A DNA stretch of 64,000 nucleotides from Taiwanofungus camphoratus (lineage: Eukaryota > Basidiomycota > Agaricomycetes > Polyporales > Taiwanofungaceae): NCBI GenBank assembly GCA_003999685.1, contig CP021220.1:2728001-2792000 (forward strand), read 5' to 3'. A program made the translations under genes and the position numbers. The notes under the pieces were generated by a model. The model made no database searches, was not told where the DNA came from, and was given only the letters and a program-made list of their open reading frames with translations. Shown one piece after another: positions 1-12,686 of this stretch. Position 1 is the stretch's first letter; each line of letters starts with the position of its first letter.

Positions 1-409
1 GGGCCCCAGTTACTCATGGACACTGACTCATATCGGGCCCTGGTTACACATTCTGTCTTACGCTTACTGATTGCTAATACGGCCCGATGACTCATATTTC
101 CTTACTTACGCTTACTCATGCTGATTCTTAGACCACGTGCCATGGTCCATGCGCAGAGTAGAATACGTATATAAGGCCGTGTACTTTGTAGGTCGGACCT
201 TAAGTTCGATCTGGTTACCAAGTAGCTAGTTACCACTAGCAATCTTATACTTGTATCTTGCGACCTCTTGCTTCGTACCTGAGTACTCGCTCGACTCTAT
301 CGACTTCGCCCAGGAGGACATATGCAGTGTCCATAAAGCCTCGCTACTATCGCTAGTAGTCAGGTCCTCACATTCGAGGCTTTCCGGTCATTGATACTAG
401 TTTGTATCA
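1..409 (+). mobile_element. Divergent LTR of family G, cut by the window start
   Basis: This stretch aligns with the LTR of chromoviruses A and B further along. It has the gggccc-rich start, the cgtatataaggc promoter-like segment and the same last bases (tttgtatca). It is much more diverged than the other G copies and its 5' end lies outside the window, so it is an old solo LTR or LTR fragment. No internal retrotransposon sequence follows; inverted Y-family sequence starts directly after its last base. Confidence 0.75.
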
Positions 410-1442
410 GTACGTAGTTCCCCTGTTTCAGTTCCTATTTAGTTCCTATCCTCCTCGTGTTCACTTCAAAGCCCATGCACTTTAGTACACATTTCGGACT
501 CGTAAGGATCACTTCGCGCAAGAATAGTTCACCTCACGCTCCCCTATTTAGTCAGAGGTAGTTTACTATGTACAGAGAGACCCCTCAGTGCATGCTTCTC
601 TCTTTGGAATACAAGTTCCCCGGTAGCTCCGATCTCAGGAAAGTGTCGTGAGTACAACCTTAGGAACGGTCCTAAGGCCCCTAAGTCTCCACCCCAGCTC
701 CGTTTCAGTACCTTTGAACTACATCTACGCTCGCGGTATATCTACGAACCATGTCTACGCTTCCTGAACGACACACTACGATCTACAAAGTCGCCGCGAC
801 TTCGCGCCCTTCAGCACCTCTTATAGCACCTATCCGGTGGGCCTCCGCCTTAGTTATACCCTTAGGCTCACGTTGCGTCATTCCTACGTCCTACGAATAA
901 CCCTACGACTCCCCCATAGCCTTCATTACAGGCTATAGTACATCTCTCTACGCCCTTGAACTCTCTGACCTACACCTCAAAGTCATCAGACACTTCAGAG
1001 CTTCCAGCAACCTCGTTCTCCCATTCCTATTCCAAGTATTAGCTCTCCGAACCATCCGACCTCTCCTACAAGTCTCCTACGCTAGCCAAACCTCGCTCTA
1101 ACAAACCTCTAAGCCGTACGCCCTTTAGCTAACTTTAGCTAAAAGGACTTTGCAGCAGTCTTGTACCCTCTGCCGCTTAGTAGAAATTATAGTCCATTGG
1201 CTTATTGCTCCCTAACTCCATACAGCCTACGAAGTCAGCTCGCGCGATTTAGCTAAAACTTCAAAGGACTTCGCAGAATCTCAAAGAACTTCGCGTACTT
1301 CAGAGGGCCTCGCAAGGCCTTAGGGATCGTATAGCACTTAGGAACAAGATCCTGTTGTGCAGGACCCTTGACCCCTTACTCCCCCACTTACAAAAACAAG
1401 ACATACAGGTTTCCCGGTATCATACAGGTTGTAGCTCCTACC
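410..1442 (-). repeat. Inverted fragment of the family Y LTR
   Basis: The sequence is the reverse-orientation half of the Y LTR also seen at 4395-5357 and within 21641-23358. It begins with the same cgtagttcccc junction as the 4395 copy and ends in ctcctacc, where a G LTR fragment interrupts it. It keeps a stretch of about 110 bp that the copies at 2783-3746 and 4395-5357 both lack, so it is not their direct source. It holds no gene. Confidence 0.75.
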
Positions 1443-1600
1443 TGATACAAATTGGTATCTCGGATCCTATATGTTGCCTCACACGTGAGGGCCTGACCAC
1501 GATAGAAGGTGGCAAGGTCTTATGGTCGATATAGACCGGGTGTCGTGAAGTCCGTAGACTCGAGCGAGTATCACTCAGATGTGAGCAAGAGGATACAAGA
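1443..1600 (-). mobile_element. Reverse-orientation G LTR fragment
   Basis: It reads as the reverse complement of the last 158 bp or so of the G LTR (tgatacaaattggt at its start). It stops abruptly at a tgaaac junction where a forward G LTR begins, so one G LTR landed inside another. Confidence 0.75.
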
Positions 1601-2078
1601 TGAAACAATTTCTATTTCTTATCATTACCACGGTCATTGCTTATTCATGGACCATTACTGTACGGGCCCCAGATCGGCCCCGCTTACGCATAGGACTCTG
1701 ACTCATATCCGGGCCGCTTACCACATTCCTCTTTACTCACACGTATTGCTAATACGCCCGGATCGTACCACTTCTCATTTATCTATAGTCGTATCACATT
1801 ACGGACCTCCTGCCCTAGAGTAGTTCTTGGTCCGTGCTCACGATACGTACTTGTATATATAGTATGTACTTAGCTTAGTTCAGACCTTAAGTCTGATCTT
1901 GTTACCATTATATTCGTGTCTTGTATCCTCTCGCTCACATCTGAGTGATACTCGCTCGAGTCTACGGACTTCACGACACTCGGTCTATATATCAACCATA
2001 AGACCTCGCCACCTTCTATCGTGGTCAGGCCCTCACGTGTGAGGCAACATTTAGGATCCGAGATACCAATTTGTATCA
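1601..2078 (+). mobile_element. Full-length solo LTR, family G
   Basis: A 478-bp LTR beginning tgaaacaatttc and ending tttgtatca, collinear with the 477-bp LTRs of chromovirus A. No gag or pol follows, so it is a solo LTR left by LTR-LTR recombination or by loss of one side. No clean 5-bp duplication flanks it, in keeping with the rearranged surroundings. An open frame of about 100 codons inside it is part of the LTR, not a gene. Confidence 0.85.
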
Positions 2079-2080
2079 GT

Positions 2081-2782
2081 TGATGTGCACTATAACACTC
2101 CAACCCCAACTGGGTACGACCTAGAGAAGCTGGAAGGCTATAAAACTAGTTAGTGTGGAGGGAGAGTCAGCAGCAAAGGGTTCCCGATCTCAAATGGGTC
2201 GAGAGACGTCTACGCAGGTCTTTGATGACCCTCTACGTGTGTCGCGACTGCTCGACGTAGCTTCGATGTGCTACTATGCTGTACTATACTAGGGAGAGAC
2301 TTAAACGTGAGAACTTAGTTGATACGCAACCCTTCGAAATACTGTAGAAGGCGGACTTGAGTTAGAGAGAGATGCTAGCGCAACCCTTCGATGTGGCTCG
2401 AAGGCAGACGTAAGACTGAACGCAACTTCTTTGACGGATGTCGAAGACGGACGAGACGCAACCCTTCAAGATACTGTAGAAGGCAGATAGTAGATGCAAC
2501 TCTTCGAACGTAATCGAAGATGGAAGGACACAGTAGGATGCAGTAGGTGACTAAATTGAAGGTGCTCTTCTTGAGCTCTGCAGGATAGGGGAAAACTTCT
2601 CTGTTGTTCTGAGACACCATATCTCGCATTTATACTACTGTACTATAATGTAAGGCGCATCGGGAGTGGCATAGTACGAGTGGCATCCTAACTACTTACG
2701 TACTATGAACTACGGAGTGGCATGAAATATACTAAGACAAGACCTGGGGCTGTAGCGTTATCGAGTACATCGAGTGGCGCGT
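2081..2782 (+). repeat. Truncated LTR-like repeat X0
   Basis: It starts with tgatgtgcactataacactcc, the head of family X (complete copies at 18977-19956 and 20169-21099). It is cut after about 700 bp at the cgagtggcg motif, where a Y LTR begins. It holds no gene. Confidence 0.75.
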
Positions 2783-4389
2783 TGATACGACCTAGGGGAC
2801 CCTGGTACCTAGGGAGTGCTCCGCAACGTGGCTGTGGGGTAGTGTGATAACTGTGAGGATGTGAGGGTAGGAGCTACAACCTGTATGATACCGGGAAACC
2901 TGTATGTCTTGTTTTTGTAAGTGGGGGAGTAAGGGGTCAAGGGTCCTGCACAACAGGATCTTGTTCCTAAGTGCTATACTATCCCTAAGGCCTTGTGAGG
3001 CCCTCCGAAGTACGCGAAGTTCTTCGAGATTCTGCGAAGTCCTTCGAAGTTTTAGCTAAATCGCACGAGCTGACTCCATAGGTGCTGCAAAGTCCTTTTA
3101 GCTAGAGTTAGCTAAAGGGCGTAAGGCTTAGAGGTTTGTTAGAGCGAGGTGGGCGAGGTTTGGCTAGCGTAGGAGACCTGTAGAAGAGGTCGGAGAGTTC
3201 GAGGGTGTAGGGAGATGTACTATAGCCTGAAACTAAGGCTATGGGAGAGTCGTAGGGTTATTCGTAGGACGTAGGGATGACGCAACGTGAGCCTAAGGGT
3301 ATAACTAAGGCGGAGGCCCACCGGGTAGATGCTATATGAGGTGCCAAAAGGTGCGAAGTCATGGTGACTTCGTGGATCGTAGTGCGTAGTTCGGGAAGCG
3401 TAGACGTGGTTCGTAGATATATCGCGAGCGTAGACGTAGTTCAAAGGTACTGAAACGGAGCTGGGGTGGAGACTTAGGGACCTTAGGACCGTTCCTAAGG
3501 TTGTACTCGCGGCGCTTTCCTGAGATCGGAGCTACAGGGGAACTGGTATTCCAAAGAGAGAAGCGTGCACTGAGGGGTCTCTGTCGTACATAGTAAACTA
3601 CCTCTGACTAAATAGGGGAGCGTGAGGTGAACTAATCTTGCGCGAAGTGATCCTTACGAGTCCGAAATGTGTACTAAAACGCATGGACTCCGAAGTGAAC
3701 ACGAGGGGGATAGGAACTAATTAGGAACTGAAACAGGGGAACTACGAATGGTAGAAAGGTGACCAACTTCATTCACGAGGGCGGGATGACTATCCGAGAG
3801 CAGCCATGCTCCGTGATCACCTATCTTAGCAGGCTAAGAGCACACAAAGTTCTTAGCAGTGGGACTTGGCCTAATCAGGGCAGGAGGTGTCCTAACTGGG
3901 TGGAGGGTCATATGGGTACGCCCTAGGATGACCTTATGGCATAGGCTCGAGACCCATGGGGGTGCACAAGGCTTCCTAAGTCCAGCTTCCGGAACTTCGG
4001 ACCGTGTCGGAGCCTATCGGAGGTAACTGCAATCACAAGAGCTAGGAGAGACTTAGCTAAGACTTCTTAGCTAAGCCCGGGATGAGTGACGTAGTAGATA
4101 GGACCTAGATCCAATGGAACAGTATGGGAGGGCCGGCAGTGTCCGATAGTGGACTTAGCAGGAGTTAGGGACTTTGCGTCTAGCATTTGAAATCTCGTAG
4201 CACCTCGTGTGACTTCGCAAGACTTCGTAGGGTGTTAGGAGGGTTTAGGAAAGAGAGGGGGCGTTAGGAATATTATAGAAACCTATCCCTCCTGTTGTAG
4301 GATGTAGGAGAGTCTTAGAGTGGTCGGTTGGGGGATCAGAAAGCTCCTAAAATCGCGATTTGGGGCCCAGGAGGCTACGGGACTCATCA
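2783..4389 (+). mobile_element. Family Y LTR copy Y1
   Basis: Begins tgatacgacc and ends ggactcatca, matching both ends of the Y LTR. It is 1607 bp, against 1718 bp for the copy at 21641-23358; most of the difference is a deletion of about 110 bp that it shares with the inverted segment at 4395-5357. Y is the LTR of element C (see 6001-16426). The first 964 bp pair with 4395-5357 as a near-identical inverted repeat. Confidence 0.8.
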
Positions 4390-5357
4390 CCGTACGTAGT
4401 TCCCCTGTTTCAGTTCCTAATTAGTTCCTATCCTCCTTGTGTTCACTTTGGAGTCCATGCACTTTAGTATACATTTCGGACTCGTAAGGATCACTTCGCG
4501 CAAGAATAGTTCACCTCACACTCCCCTATTTAGTCAGAGGTAGTTTACTATGTACGACAGAGACCCCTCAGTGCACGCTTCTCTCTTTGGAATACAAGTT
4601 CCCCTGTAGCTCCGATCTCAGGAAAGCGCCGTGAGTACAACCTTAGGAACGGTCCTAAGGTCCCTAAGTCTCCACCCCAGCTCCGTTTCAGTACCTTTGA
4701 ACTACGTCTACGCTCGCGATATATCTACGAACCACGTCTACGCTTCCCGAACTACGCACTACGATCCACGAAGTCACCATGACTTCGCACCTTTTGGCAC
4801 CTCATATAGCATCTACCCGGTGGGCCTCCGCCTTAGTTATACCCTTAGGCTCACGTTGCGTCATCCCTACGTCCTACGAATAACCCTACGACTCTCCCAT
4901 AGCCTTAGTTTCAGGCTATAGTACATCTCCCTACGCCCTCGAACTCTCTGACCTCTCCTACAGGTCTCCTACGCTAGCCGAACCTCGCCCACTTCGCTCT
5001 AACGCACCTCTAAACCTTACGCCCTTTAGCTAACTCTAACCAGAAGGACTTCGCAGCATCTACGAAGTCAGCTCGCGCGATTTAGCTAAAACTTCGAAGG
5101 ACTTCGCAAAACCTCGAAGAACTTCGCATACTTCGGAGGGCCTCACAAGGCCTTAGGGATAGTATAGCACTTAGGAACAAGATCCTGTTGTGCAGGACCC
5201 TTGACCCCTTACTCCCCTACTTACAAAAACAAGACATACAGGTTTCCCGGTATCATACAGATTGTAGCTCCTACCCTCACACCCTCACAGTTATCACACT
5301 ACCCCCAGTCACGTTACGGAGCACTCCCTAGGTACCAGGGTCCCCTAGGTCGTATCA
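2783..5357. repeat. Large near-identical inverted repeat of Y LTR halves
   Basis: Arms at 2783-3746 and 4395-5357 (964 and 963 bp) face each other across a 648-bp spacer. They look nearly identical by eye; the encoded frame on one strand of one arm is repeated word for word in the other. Both arms share the same internal deletion relative to other Y copies, so one derives from the other. Confidence 0.8.
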
Positions 5358-6000
5358 ACGGTAGAAAGGTGACCAAGTTCATTCACGAGGGCGGGATGAC
5401 TATCCGAGAGCAGCCGTGCGCCGTGATCACCTATCTTAGTGGGCTAAGAGCGCACGAAGTTCTTAGCAGCGGGACTTGGCCTAATCGGGGTAGGAGGTGT
5501 CCTAACTGGGTGGAGGGCCATATGGGTACACCCTAGGATGACCTTATGGCATAGGATCGAGACCCATGGGGGTGCACAAGGCTTCCTAAGTCCAACTTCC
5601 GGAACTTCGGACCGTTTTGGAGCCTATCGGAGGTAGCTGCAATCACAAGAGCTAGGAGAGACTTAGCTAAGACTTCTTAGCTAAGCCCGGGATGAGTGAC
5701 GTAGTAGATAGGACCTAGATCCAATGGAACAGTATGGGAGGGCCGGCAGTGTCCGATAGTGGACTTAGCAGGAGTTAGGGACTTCGTGTCTAGCATTCGA
5801 AATCTCGTAGCACCTCGTGTGACTTCGCAAGACTTCGTAGGGTGTTAGGAGGGTTTAGGAAGGAGAGGGGGCGTTAGGAATATTATAGGGACCTATCCCT
5901 CCTGTCGTAGGCTGTAGGAGAGTCTTAGAGTGGTCGGTTGGGGGATTAGAAAGCTCCTAATAATCGCGATTCGGGGCCCAGGAGGCTACGGGACTCATCA
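4390..6000 (+). mobile_element. Rearranged left LTR (Y2) of element C
   Basis: The right part (5358-6000) is the forward second half of the Y LTR and abuts the internal region of element C at its polypurine tract. The left part (4395-5357) is the first half of the LTR in inverted orientation, ending cgtatca. So the LTR next to element C has had its outer half flipped. The junctions are ccgta before the flipped block and acgg after it. Confidence 0.75.
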
Positions 6001-6167
6001 CCTCCTCCCTATTGAAATCCTGACTGTCCTCAGTCAGTGTGCATGACCGTGGGAATTTGTAGCCTATTGTGTCCGATCTGTGAAGCGGGCAATATCCTGA
6101 TAGAAGCTAATCGTGGGTGCCTCTTATCTTTTTCTCCTCCTCCCCTTTTGCCTTTCCCTTCCCCATC

Positions 6168-7545
6168 ATGTTCGACGATATGGACTCTGATGGTGTTGGC
6201 CTAGCTCACAGCGATGTCCTGGCGCTCCTCAATTCTCATCCGGAGGGCGTAGCAGAGGCCGAAGATTACCTGCGGTGGGCGAGGAACTTAGGACATCGTG
6301 TGGTACGTACCCTCCTCGATTGCTCGTTACATTGTCTTCACTGCGTTATAGGGTAACTGGCGGGTCCTGTCCCAGGCTTCAAACGCTCCCACCGATCCTA
6401 CCTTAGAGGCCGCCATCGTCGAAGGTTTGACGGCGATCCTCCCTCTTGCGGACTCGTCGTGGATTTTGTGGGCCCGCACCAGCTTCCCTCAGTTCGCCGC
6501 TATGCTTCAAGAACGAGACGCACAGCGTGAACTCGCCCGCGCAACCGAACGACTTTGTGTGGAGGCGGCCAAGCGCGCTGCGCTTGAACGCGCTGCCCAA
6601 CTTGCGGCTTCGTCTTCTGCTCCTTCGCCGGCCCCTAGTCGTACCTCATCGCGCACTCGTTGTCCCTCAGCTCGGGCCAAGGCAGCAGCTTCTACTCGCA
6701 CAGCTTCCCAGGCCAGCTCGATCATGGCCTCCGTTTCTAGCGGCCAAGTCGGCGAACTCACCTCGTCCACGAGTTCGGGTGTCTTCGTAGGGGTCCCTCC
6801 TACTCAGGGGAAGGACACTGCAAAGGTGAAGGCTCCTCCGACACCCGAAGCCCTGGCTAACATGGCGAAGGCAGCGGAGCATAGGCGAACTCATGCGAAG
6901 GTGAGTGCACATCCTTTTCGTGACTGTTCGCGACTTATCATCGCTACCTAGTGCGATCGCTGCAGCACCTACACCACCGACTTCGAGTGCGAACTCCCTG
7001 TGGGTGCCGTGAAGTGCGGTAAGTGCCTGCGAGAGTCGCAGGGGTGTTATTGGGGCGGGTTCTCTGTAGACGGTAAGGAGCGCGGAGTGCGCATTTCGAA
7101 GCGTGATAGGGCTCCTCGCACCCTCGTTATCGCATCATTGCTGATGTTAGGACGTCCCCTAGCTGCGGGCCAACCTCCTCAGGTGTCCCCGCCTCGCGCC
7201 CGCGAGCCCAAGAAGGCGAAGTCGACCCCTGCGCCTACGATGTCGCTCGAGGCCTCACTGGCCCTTAACAGCGCCAAATACTTGGATGGCCTCACCCCTG
7301 CGCATCAAGCCGTTGTCTAAGGCCTCTGGTATGACCGCGCGATGGCTGAGAGTCGCGCGATGCGTCTCGAAGACTACATCTCGGGGCTCTATTGTGCCGA
7401 AACCGCCCTAACCGGTCGTACGCCTGCGCCACTCGACTTGAGCTCTCTCCCTCTTCCTCGCCGTCGCGTCGCCACCTCCTCTACTGATCCTGGTCCCTCC
7501 AGCGAGTCCGAGCAGGATGAGGAAGATGCCGAGGCCGAGGTTTAG
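6168..7545 (+). pseudogene. Antisense cysteine-rich ORF carried by element C
   Basis: On the strand opposite to element C, between integrase and the 3' LTR, lies a coding-like region beginning at ATG 6168 (MFDDMDSDG). It has an Ala/Arg-rich, probably coiled section (QERDAQRELARATERL) and then a cysteine cluster near 6.95-7.06 kb: CDRC, a single Cys nine residues on, CGKC and CYWGG. A Pro-rich stretch and a Glu/Asp-rich end (EQDEEDAEAEV) follow. Two short GT-AG introns near 6.30-6.35 and 6.90-6.95 kb fit the open frames on each side. The cluster recalls fungal zinc-finger DNA-binding proteins, but I cannot name a family. It probably carries about one break. It may be a captured host gene or a genuine accessory gene of this retrotransposon lineage. 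Confidence 0.55.
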
Positions 7546-8248
7546 AAGGTGGGGGGTTCGTAGTTCGTCATCTCGCCCATTCCGTATCTGTCGCACCAAT
7601 GTGCTGTATTCTCTCTTGTTGCGCATCCCTTTGCTAGGGACCTTCTTTAATATGTGTACAGTAGTCTGAATATAGTGGACGCAAACGTAGTCCTTGCAAA
7701 AAGGTTCCTAGGAGCGTGAAGTAACCAACCAACACAGAGATGAATTAGAAGACTTAGGGGGATAAAATGCGCTCATTTAGGCTCAGTAAATCATCATGGC
7801 CTTGAAGGGCTTAAGGCCCCTCACGCAATCTTCGCTCCGCTTGGCATTTTAGGAGCCTTTAGAACGATATCGCGACTTCGTGAGTTGAATCACTATAGTA
7901 AAAAGTAGGAGATGTTGTAAGTAAAAATTCGTAGACATTCGGAACTTCGTAGCTGTCAAAACTGAGTGGGGGCTTGTTGGGGAAAGTAAAACATGACCAA
8001 AAGGTAAGCAAAAAGTAAAATGGACGTAGCGTAATCTTAGCTAAAGTCGGGGTATCATTGATTGCTCCTCTGATTCTTTAGTGAGCTTCGGATGGACTAG
8101 AGCCAGACTTAGAAGAGTAGGGATACAATCCTAGTTCTTCGTCATCACCTTGGGTGGTAGTCAGCTCTAATTCGCGAAGTCGCTTCATCGACACGTCCAA
8201 GAGTTCGGTAGGAAGTTCGAGGGCTTTTCGCGCTAAGTAGGGGATGAC
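7546..8248. other. Non-coding part of element C
   Basis: About 700 bp between the antisense ORF and the integrase end. It is AT-richer than its neighbours and has no convincing frame on either strand. I see nothing specific in it. Confidence 0.6.
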
Positions 8249-11200
8249 TCAGAAGGCTGCCGTAGGCCTGTCCAGTACTGAACCATCCAATTCGCATAGG
8301 ATATAAGCACCACCTTTGTTCCTAGATACCACGAGTACTGGGCCGAGGTAGCGAGGCCGCATCTTCCGATTTAGGGACTTTTCTATCTGTGTGTTGCGAA
8401 TTAGTACTAAATCGCCCTTTTCGAAGTTGAAATCGTGGATGGAGTGCTTATGCTTTTCTTCGAATCGCAGAGCAGCTTGTCTTCGCGCTTCGTAGACCTT
8501 TGAATGTAGTTCCGCTACCTGAGTCACCCGCTTTTGCAATGCGATAGCTCGACGTGCGATAAGATCAGTCGTGGATAGCATGGAGGATGGAGGAGGAAGG
8601 ATATAGGTGGCCTCTACGACGTCCAAAGGGATAACAGGGTGGGTGCCAGTGACTGCAAAATAGGGCGAACATCCCATGCACTTTCAAGTTGTGATCCTTT
8701 CAGACCAGAAGACTGAGTACGTTGCCTGAGACCATTTAGACTCTTTGCCATCCACGGCCTTAAATAGCGCCTGCCTAACGTTGAAGTGAGGCCTCTCCAC
8801 CAGTCCGTTGGCACGCGAATTGTACCCGCTAATTCAGATGTGTTGTAGCTGGTACTTCTTCGCTATGTAGTTTGTAGCTTTTACGAAGGGAGCGCCATTG
8901 TCCGTGACTATCTCTGATAGCGCACCCCACCTACAAACAAAGTCTTCGAAGAGCCATTCTGCCAAAGCTTTAGCCGTCTCCTTGCGAAGCATCCGAAATT
9001 TGGGGTATTGGGTTAGAGAACACCGGCCTTGCACCAAGTACCTAAATCCGTTAGAAGGGGGCATATGCATGGTATCTATATGAACCTTTGCGAAGATCGG
9101 AGCAGGCGTAGCGACCGTAGGAGGGATTAGGATCTGCCGCACTTGGCAAATCTGGCATAGGTGGCAGCTTCAAACATACCAGGCAATGTCGATATGGTGG
9201 TAGGGCCACCAAAACCACTCTGAAATTAGCACCTTTGTAGCGTGTATTCCTCGATGCGTGACTGCATCGTGACATTCTCGGAGGATTCATAGACGATCTG
9301 CCTGCTTTAAAACTAGTTTGTGAGCTCCTTGTGGATCTTTGCGCCATAGTATGTCCTCATCGAGGAAGAATAGAAGACAGTATTTTACGAAACCTTCGTA
9401 TTCTGAATCCGATAGGTTGGCAGGTCTTGCGAGGCTTCGTAGGAATTTTGCTACTAAGTCCAGTCTTGCGTCAGCTTTCTTAGCCATTTCAGATCTTGGG
9501 ATGCTATCGTAGCTCTCCTCCTCCCTATTGAAATCTTGGCTGTCCTCAGCCAACTCAGAGATGAAGGTTGGAGCTATCGGAGGTGTGGGGGATGTGATAG
9601 GAATGTTAGAGGCGAATTCGTAAGGGAATAGGGTAGAAATTGATGGTATAGGATGGGAAGGGGGGGCTTGGATGTGATGTAGGAACGAGTGCATTTTGTC
9701 TATCCAGTCTTCAAAGTCTTCTTCACCACTCTCTTCTTGATCTCCTGGCTGGGGGGTTCATCTTGATAGTCCATCTGGTCCATGCATCATACCTGGTACA
9801 TGTACTAGGGTGAAATGGAATGTTAGAATCAATACGATCCAGTGATTTATACTCACACTGGGTGCGATGTCCAGATTTTGCAACATCCCTTTGATATAGC
9901 GTGCGTCAACCTCTACTATAAGGTTCCTAACTCTGATTAGGTAGATTCGTAGTACGCGAAGTGCTCGAAACAATCCATAGATCTCTAACTTCGGTTGCGA
10001 GAACCTCTGCTCGCGATCATTTAGGGTGATGGATCCGAAACGATTGTAGAATCGGACTTTAGGGTTGTCCTCATCGCATTGGCAAAGGTGATAGCCAACT
10101 GCAATATAGGAAGTGTCAACCGCTAAGATTACGGGCACACCTGAAGAATAGTCAATGGATTGGAGAGCTGGAGAGGACAGCAAAGCATCCTTAAGGTCCT
10201 CCTGCGCTGTGATTTGCGCTGGACCAAATTCGAAGGGTACCACCTTGTGAGTTAGACATACTAAAGCATCTGTGCGATGTGCGAAGTTTTGGATGAAGAT
10301 ATGGACCACTCCAATGGTTCCTAAAAAGGCTCAAACATCAGATAGGGTCACACAAGGTCCCCAGTTGCGTATAGCTGCAACTCAAGACTCGTCCGGTAGG
10401 TGACCTTCCAGAGTACACCTATGCCCTACAACGGTGATTTTGCAGGCAATTAGAATGCTTTTGACTCTAGAAAAGGTACCTCCTGCGTAGCGCATGCGTG
10501 TAACTATCCTATTGAGGTTCGTAAAATGTTCCCAAACAAAGTTTCAAATGCCTGGATTCTCCGAAATAGATACAAAATTGTACGAACTTTCAGGGCCTTT
10601 GACCGGAACATCATCGATATAGGGAACCGTTAGATGAGGAATTTCAGGCTGTAGGATATGGGTACATCCCCCAGCCCCCATATATCATTGTGGAAGATAG
10701 GGACCGAGTTAGTCCACCCCATAGGTAGAGTGACCAGTCTCATAGCTCTGAAGGGTGTTTGGAATGTCATAAGATTGCGCGAAGTCTCCGCTATCAGGTG
10801 CCCATCATAGATTACATATAGATCCAACATAGCACCACAAGATCATCCTCCAAATTGTTCTGCAAGGTGTTCAGGAGTCGGGGGAATGCCTGAGTGTTGA
10901 ATCGTGACAGCGTTCAGGGGTTCTAGGCTATGTACGAGGCGTAACAACTTTCCATCTTTCTTCACCACACAAAACCATCGTGAACGATAGGAAGAATTTG
11001 AAGGTTCATAGACCCTGGCTGCAATCTTCTTTTTGATGATTGCGCACACTTCATTGTAGATTCTGGGTGGGATAGGAATGTTCTTTTGTACCCACAGCAT
11101 ATGCGGTACTACCAGAAAGTCGATCGGAGGGAAGTACTCCGGCTTGAAGCACCCCCTTTCAGAGTCATTCCAAGCAAAAGCATCAGCATGTAGAGTCATA

Positions 11201-12686
11201 AAGTGATGTAGGAGATCCCTCTCTGCTGGTTGTAGGAAGTCTCCATTGTGTAGCTTGTCCGTGAGATCATGCCATTCTTGTGTATATCGCGAAGTAGATA
11301 CGAAAGGCGGTGGAATGGGTGATAGGGTAGGCATTGTAGCTAAAGGGTCACCTTTAATTTCACAAATGATTCAGAAACGTTCGTCCAATGCTCCCAAAAT
11401 AGGGTGAGTCTTCAGTGCTATGGGCTTGTACTTCTTTTTCGAGGCTGCAAAAGTAGGAATAGGGGAAGAATCCGACAACTTAGGAAGGGATACCACCAGA
11501 TTAGGAGTAATAGAAGGGCTTCAGGCTGACTTCGTGACCTTTGTAGCGTTTATGGGACCTGGAATAGGGATAGAGGATATGTTTCTAGAGGCGGAAAGTG
11601 AAAGCATAGGGAGAGAATTTGGATTATTGTGCGAAAGGGAGGGAGCCTTGGGCAGTGTTGCTGCTGCTAAAAAGCCAGATAGCCACCTAGTATAATCAGC
11701 AGGACCTTCCGAGGTCTTCGAAGTTTTGCTAAAATAGAGAGACTGCAGATAGCTAGACACAGAGTTAGAGACTGAAAGATAGAGCGCAGGAACAGAATTG
11801 TTATCCACTGCATTTACAGCAGCATAAGACACGATTCTAGGGGTATTGGATTCATATTCAATAACCAGGGCGACCTCTCCTCGATTTCTCAAATCCTTGA
11901 AGTCTAAAAACCCGATCATGAATGATTAGAAGAGTTTGCATGTGGGCAACTATGGTGATGGGCTGGTAAGAACTTCTGGCATCCTTGAGGCATCATAGGA
12001 ATGGTCATGACTTCACTCATGTTTGGGCATATGATCATGATGGTCTGCTCCTTGTTTCTGAAGTTCTTAATCACACTCTCGGTTACCACATCGAAGGGGT
12101 GGCCTAAAAGGATATCATAGGAGGGATTGCATATGACGTGCATCTGTAAATACAATATGATGTCACCTACTTGGAACGAGACATTTCGAACCAGTCCTAA
12201 AGAACGGTCGATACTGCCATTAGCAGACTGCATATTTAGCTGCACGGAAGGGTCGTAGATTAGCCCTAAGGCATGACAGACTTGTTCTGACATCGCAACC
12301 ACTTGTGACCCAGGGTCCATGATGCATTTGATTCGCTCTTTGTTGTCGATTAGGGCTTCGATAGAACAGATAGAGTTCGAGCCGCAGGCTACTATGATTT
12401 CGGAGGGTTCTTCCTTGCTGGGTACGTGTCGTAAGTACATTTTGTAGGGGTCTGGAATGATGGTCGAGCCAGAGACAAGGGGTTCCCCATGACACAATAG
12501 TTCAGAGGTCGCTAGCGTTGTTTTAGAAGTGAGGTCATCTGAGAGTTCTGTAATCTGAGCCATATGAGTAGCCTTAGGGTCCATAGGCATGCATTTAGGG
12601 GTGATAGCCTCGCGATATCGTGCACGAACATCCGGGGATATAGATAGCAGTTTCTCGGGCATTAGTGTAACCACTGGTGTTCTCAT
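8249..12686 (-). pseudogene. Pol region of element C
   Basis: Domain order on the minus strand: retropepsin-like protease with the active-site motif MDPGSQ near 12.3 kb; reverse transcriptase fragments with a VKKDGK segment near 10.95 kb; RNase H with AVDTS and a HVPG end near 9.8 kb; integrase core with TDNGAPF near 8.9 kb; and an integrase C-terminal region with RPRYLGP near 8.3 kb. Order PR-RT-RH-IN is the Ty3/gypsy order. It is a multiply broken fossil and clearly older than A and B. Confidence 0.8.

Noticed and set aside
3220-4921. Identical open frames MNYVYARDIS... on opposite strands as a duplicated gene
   Set aside because: They lie in the inverted halves of the Y LTR and simply mirror it.
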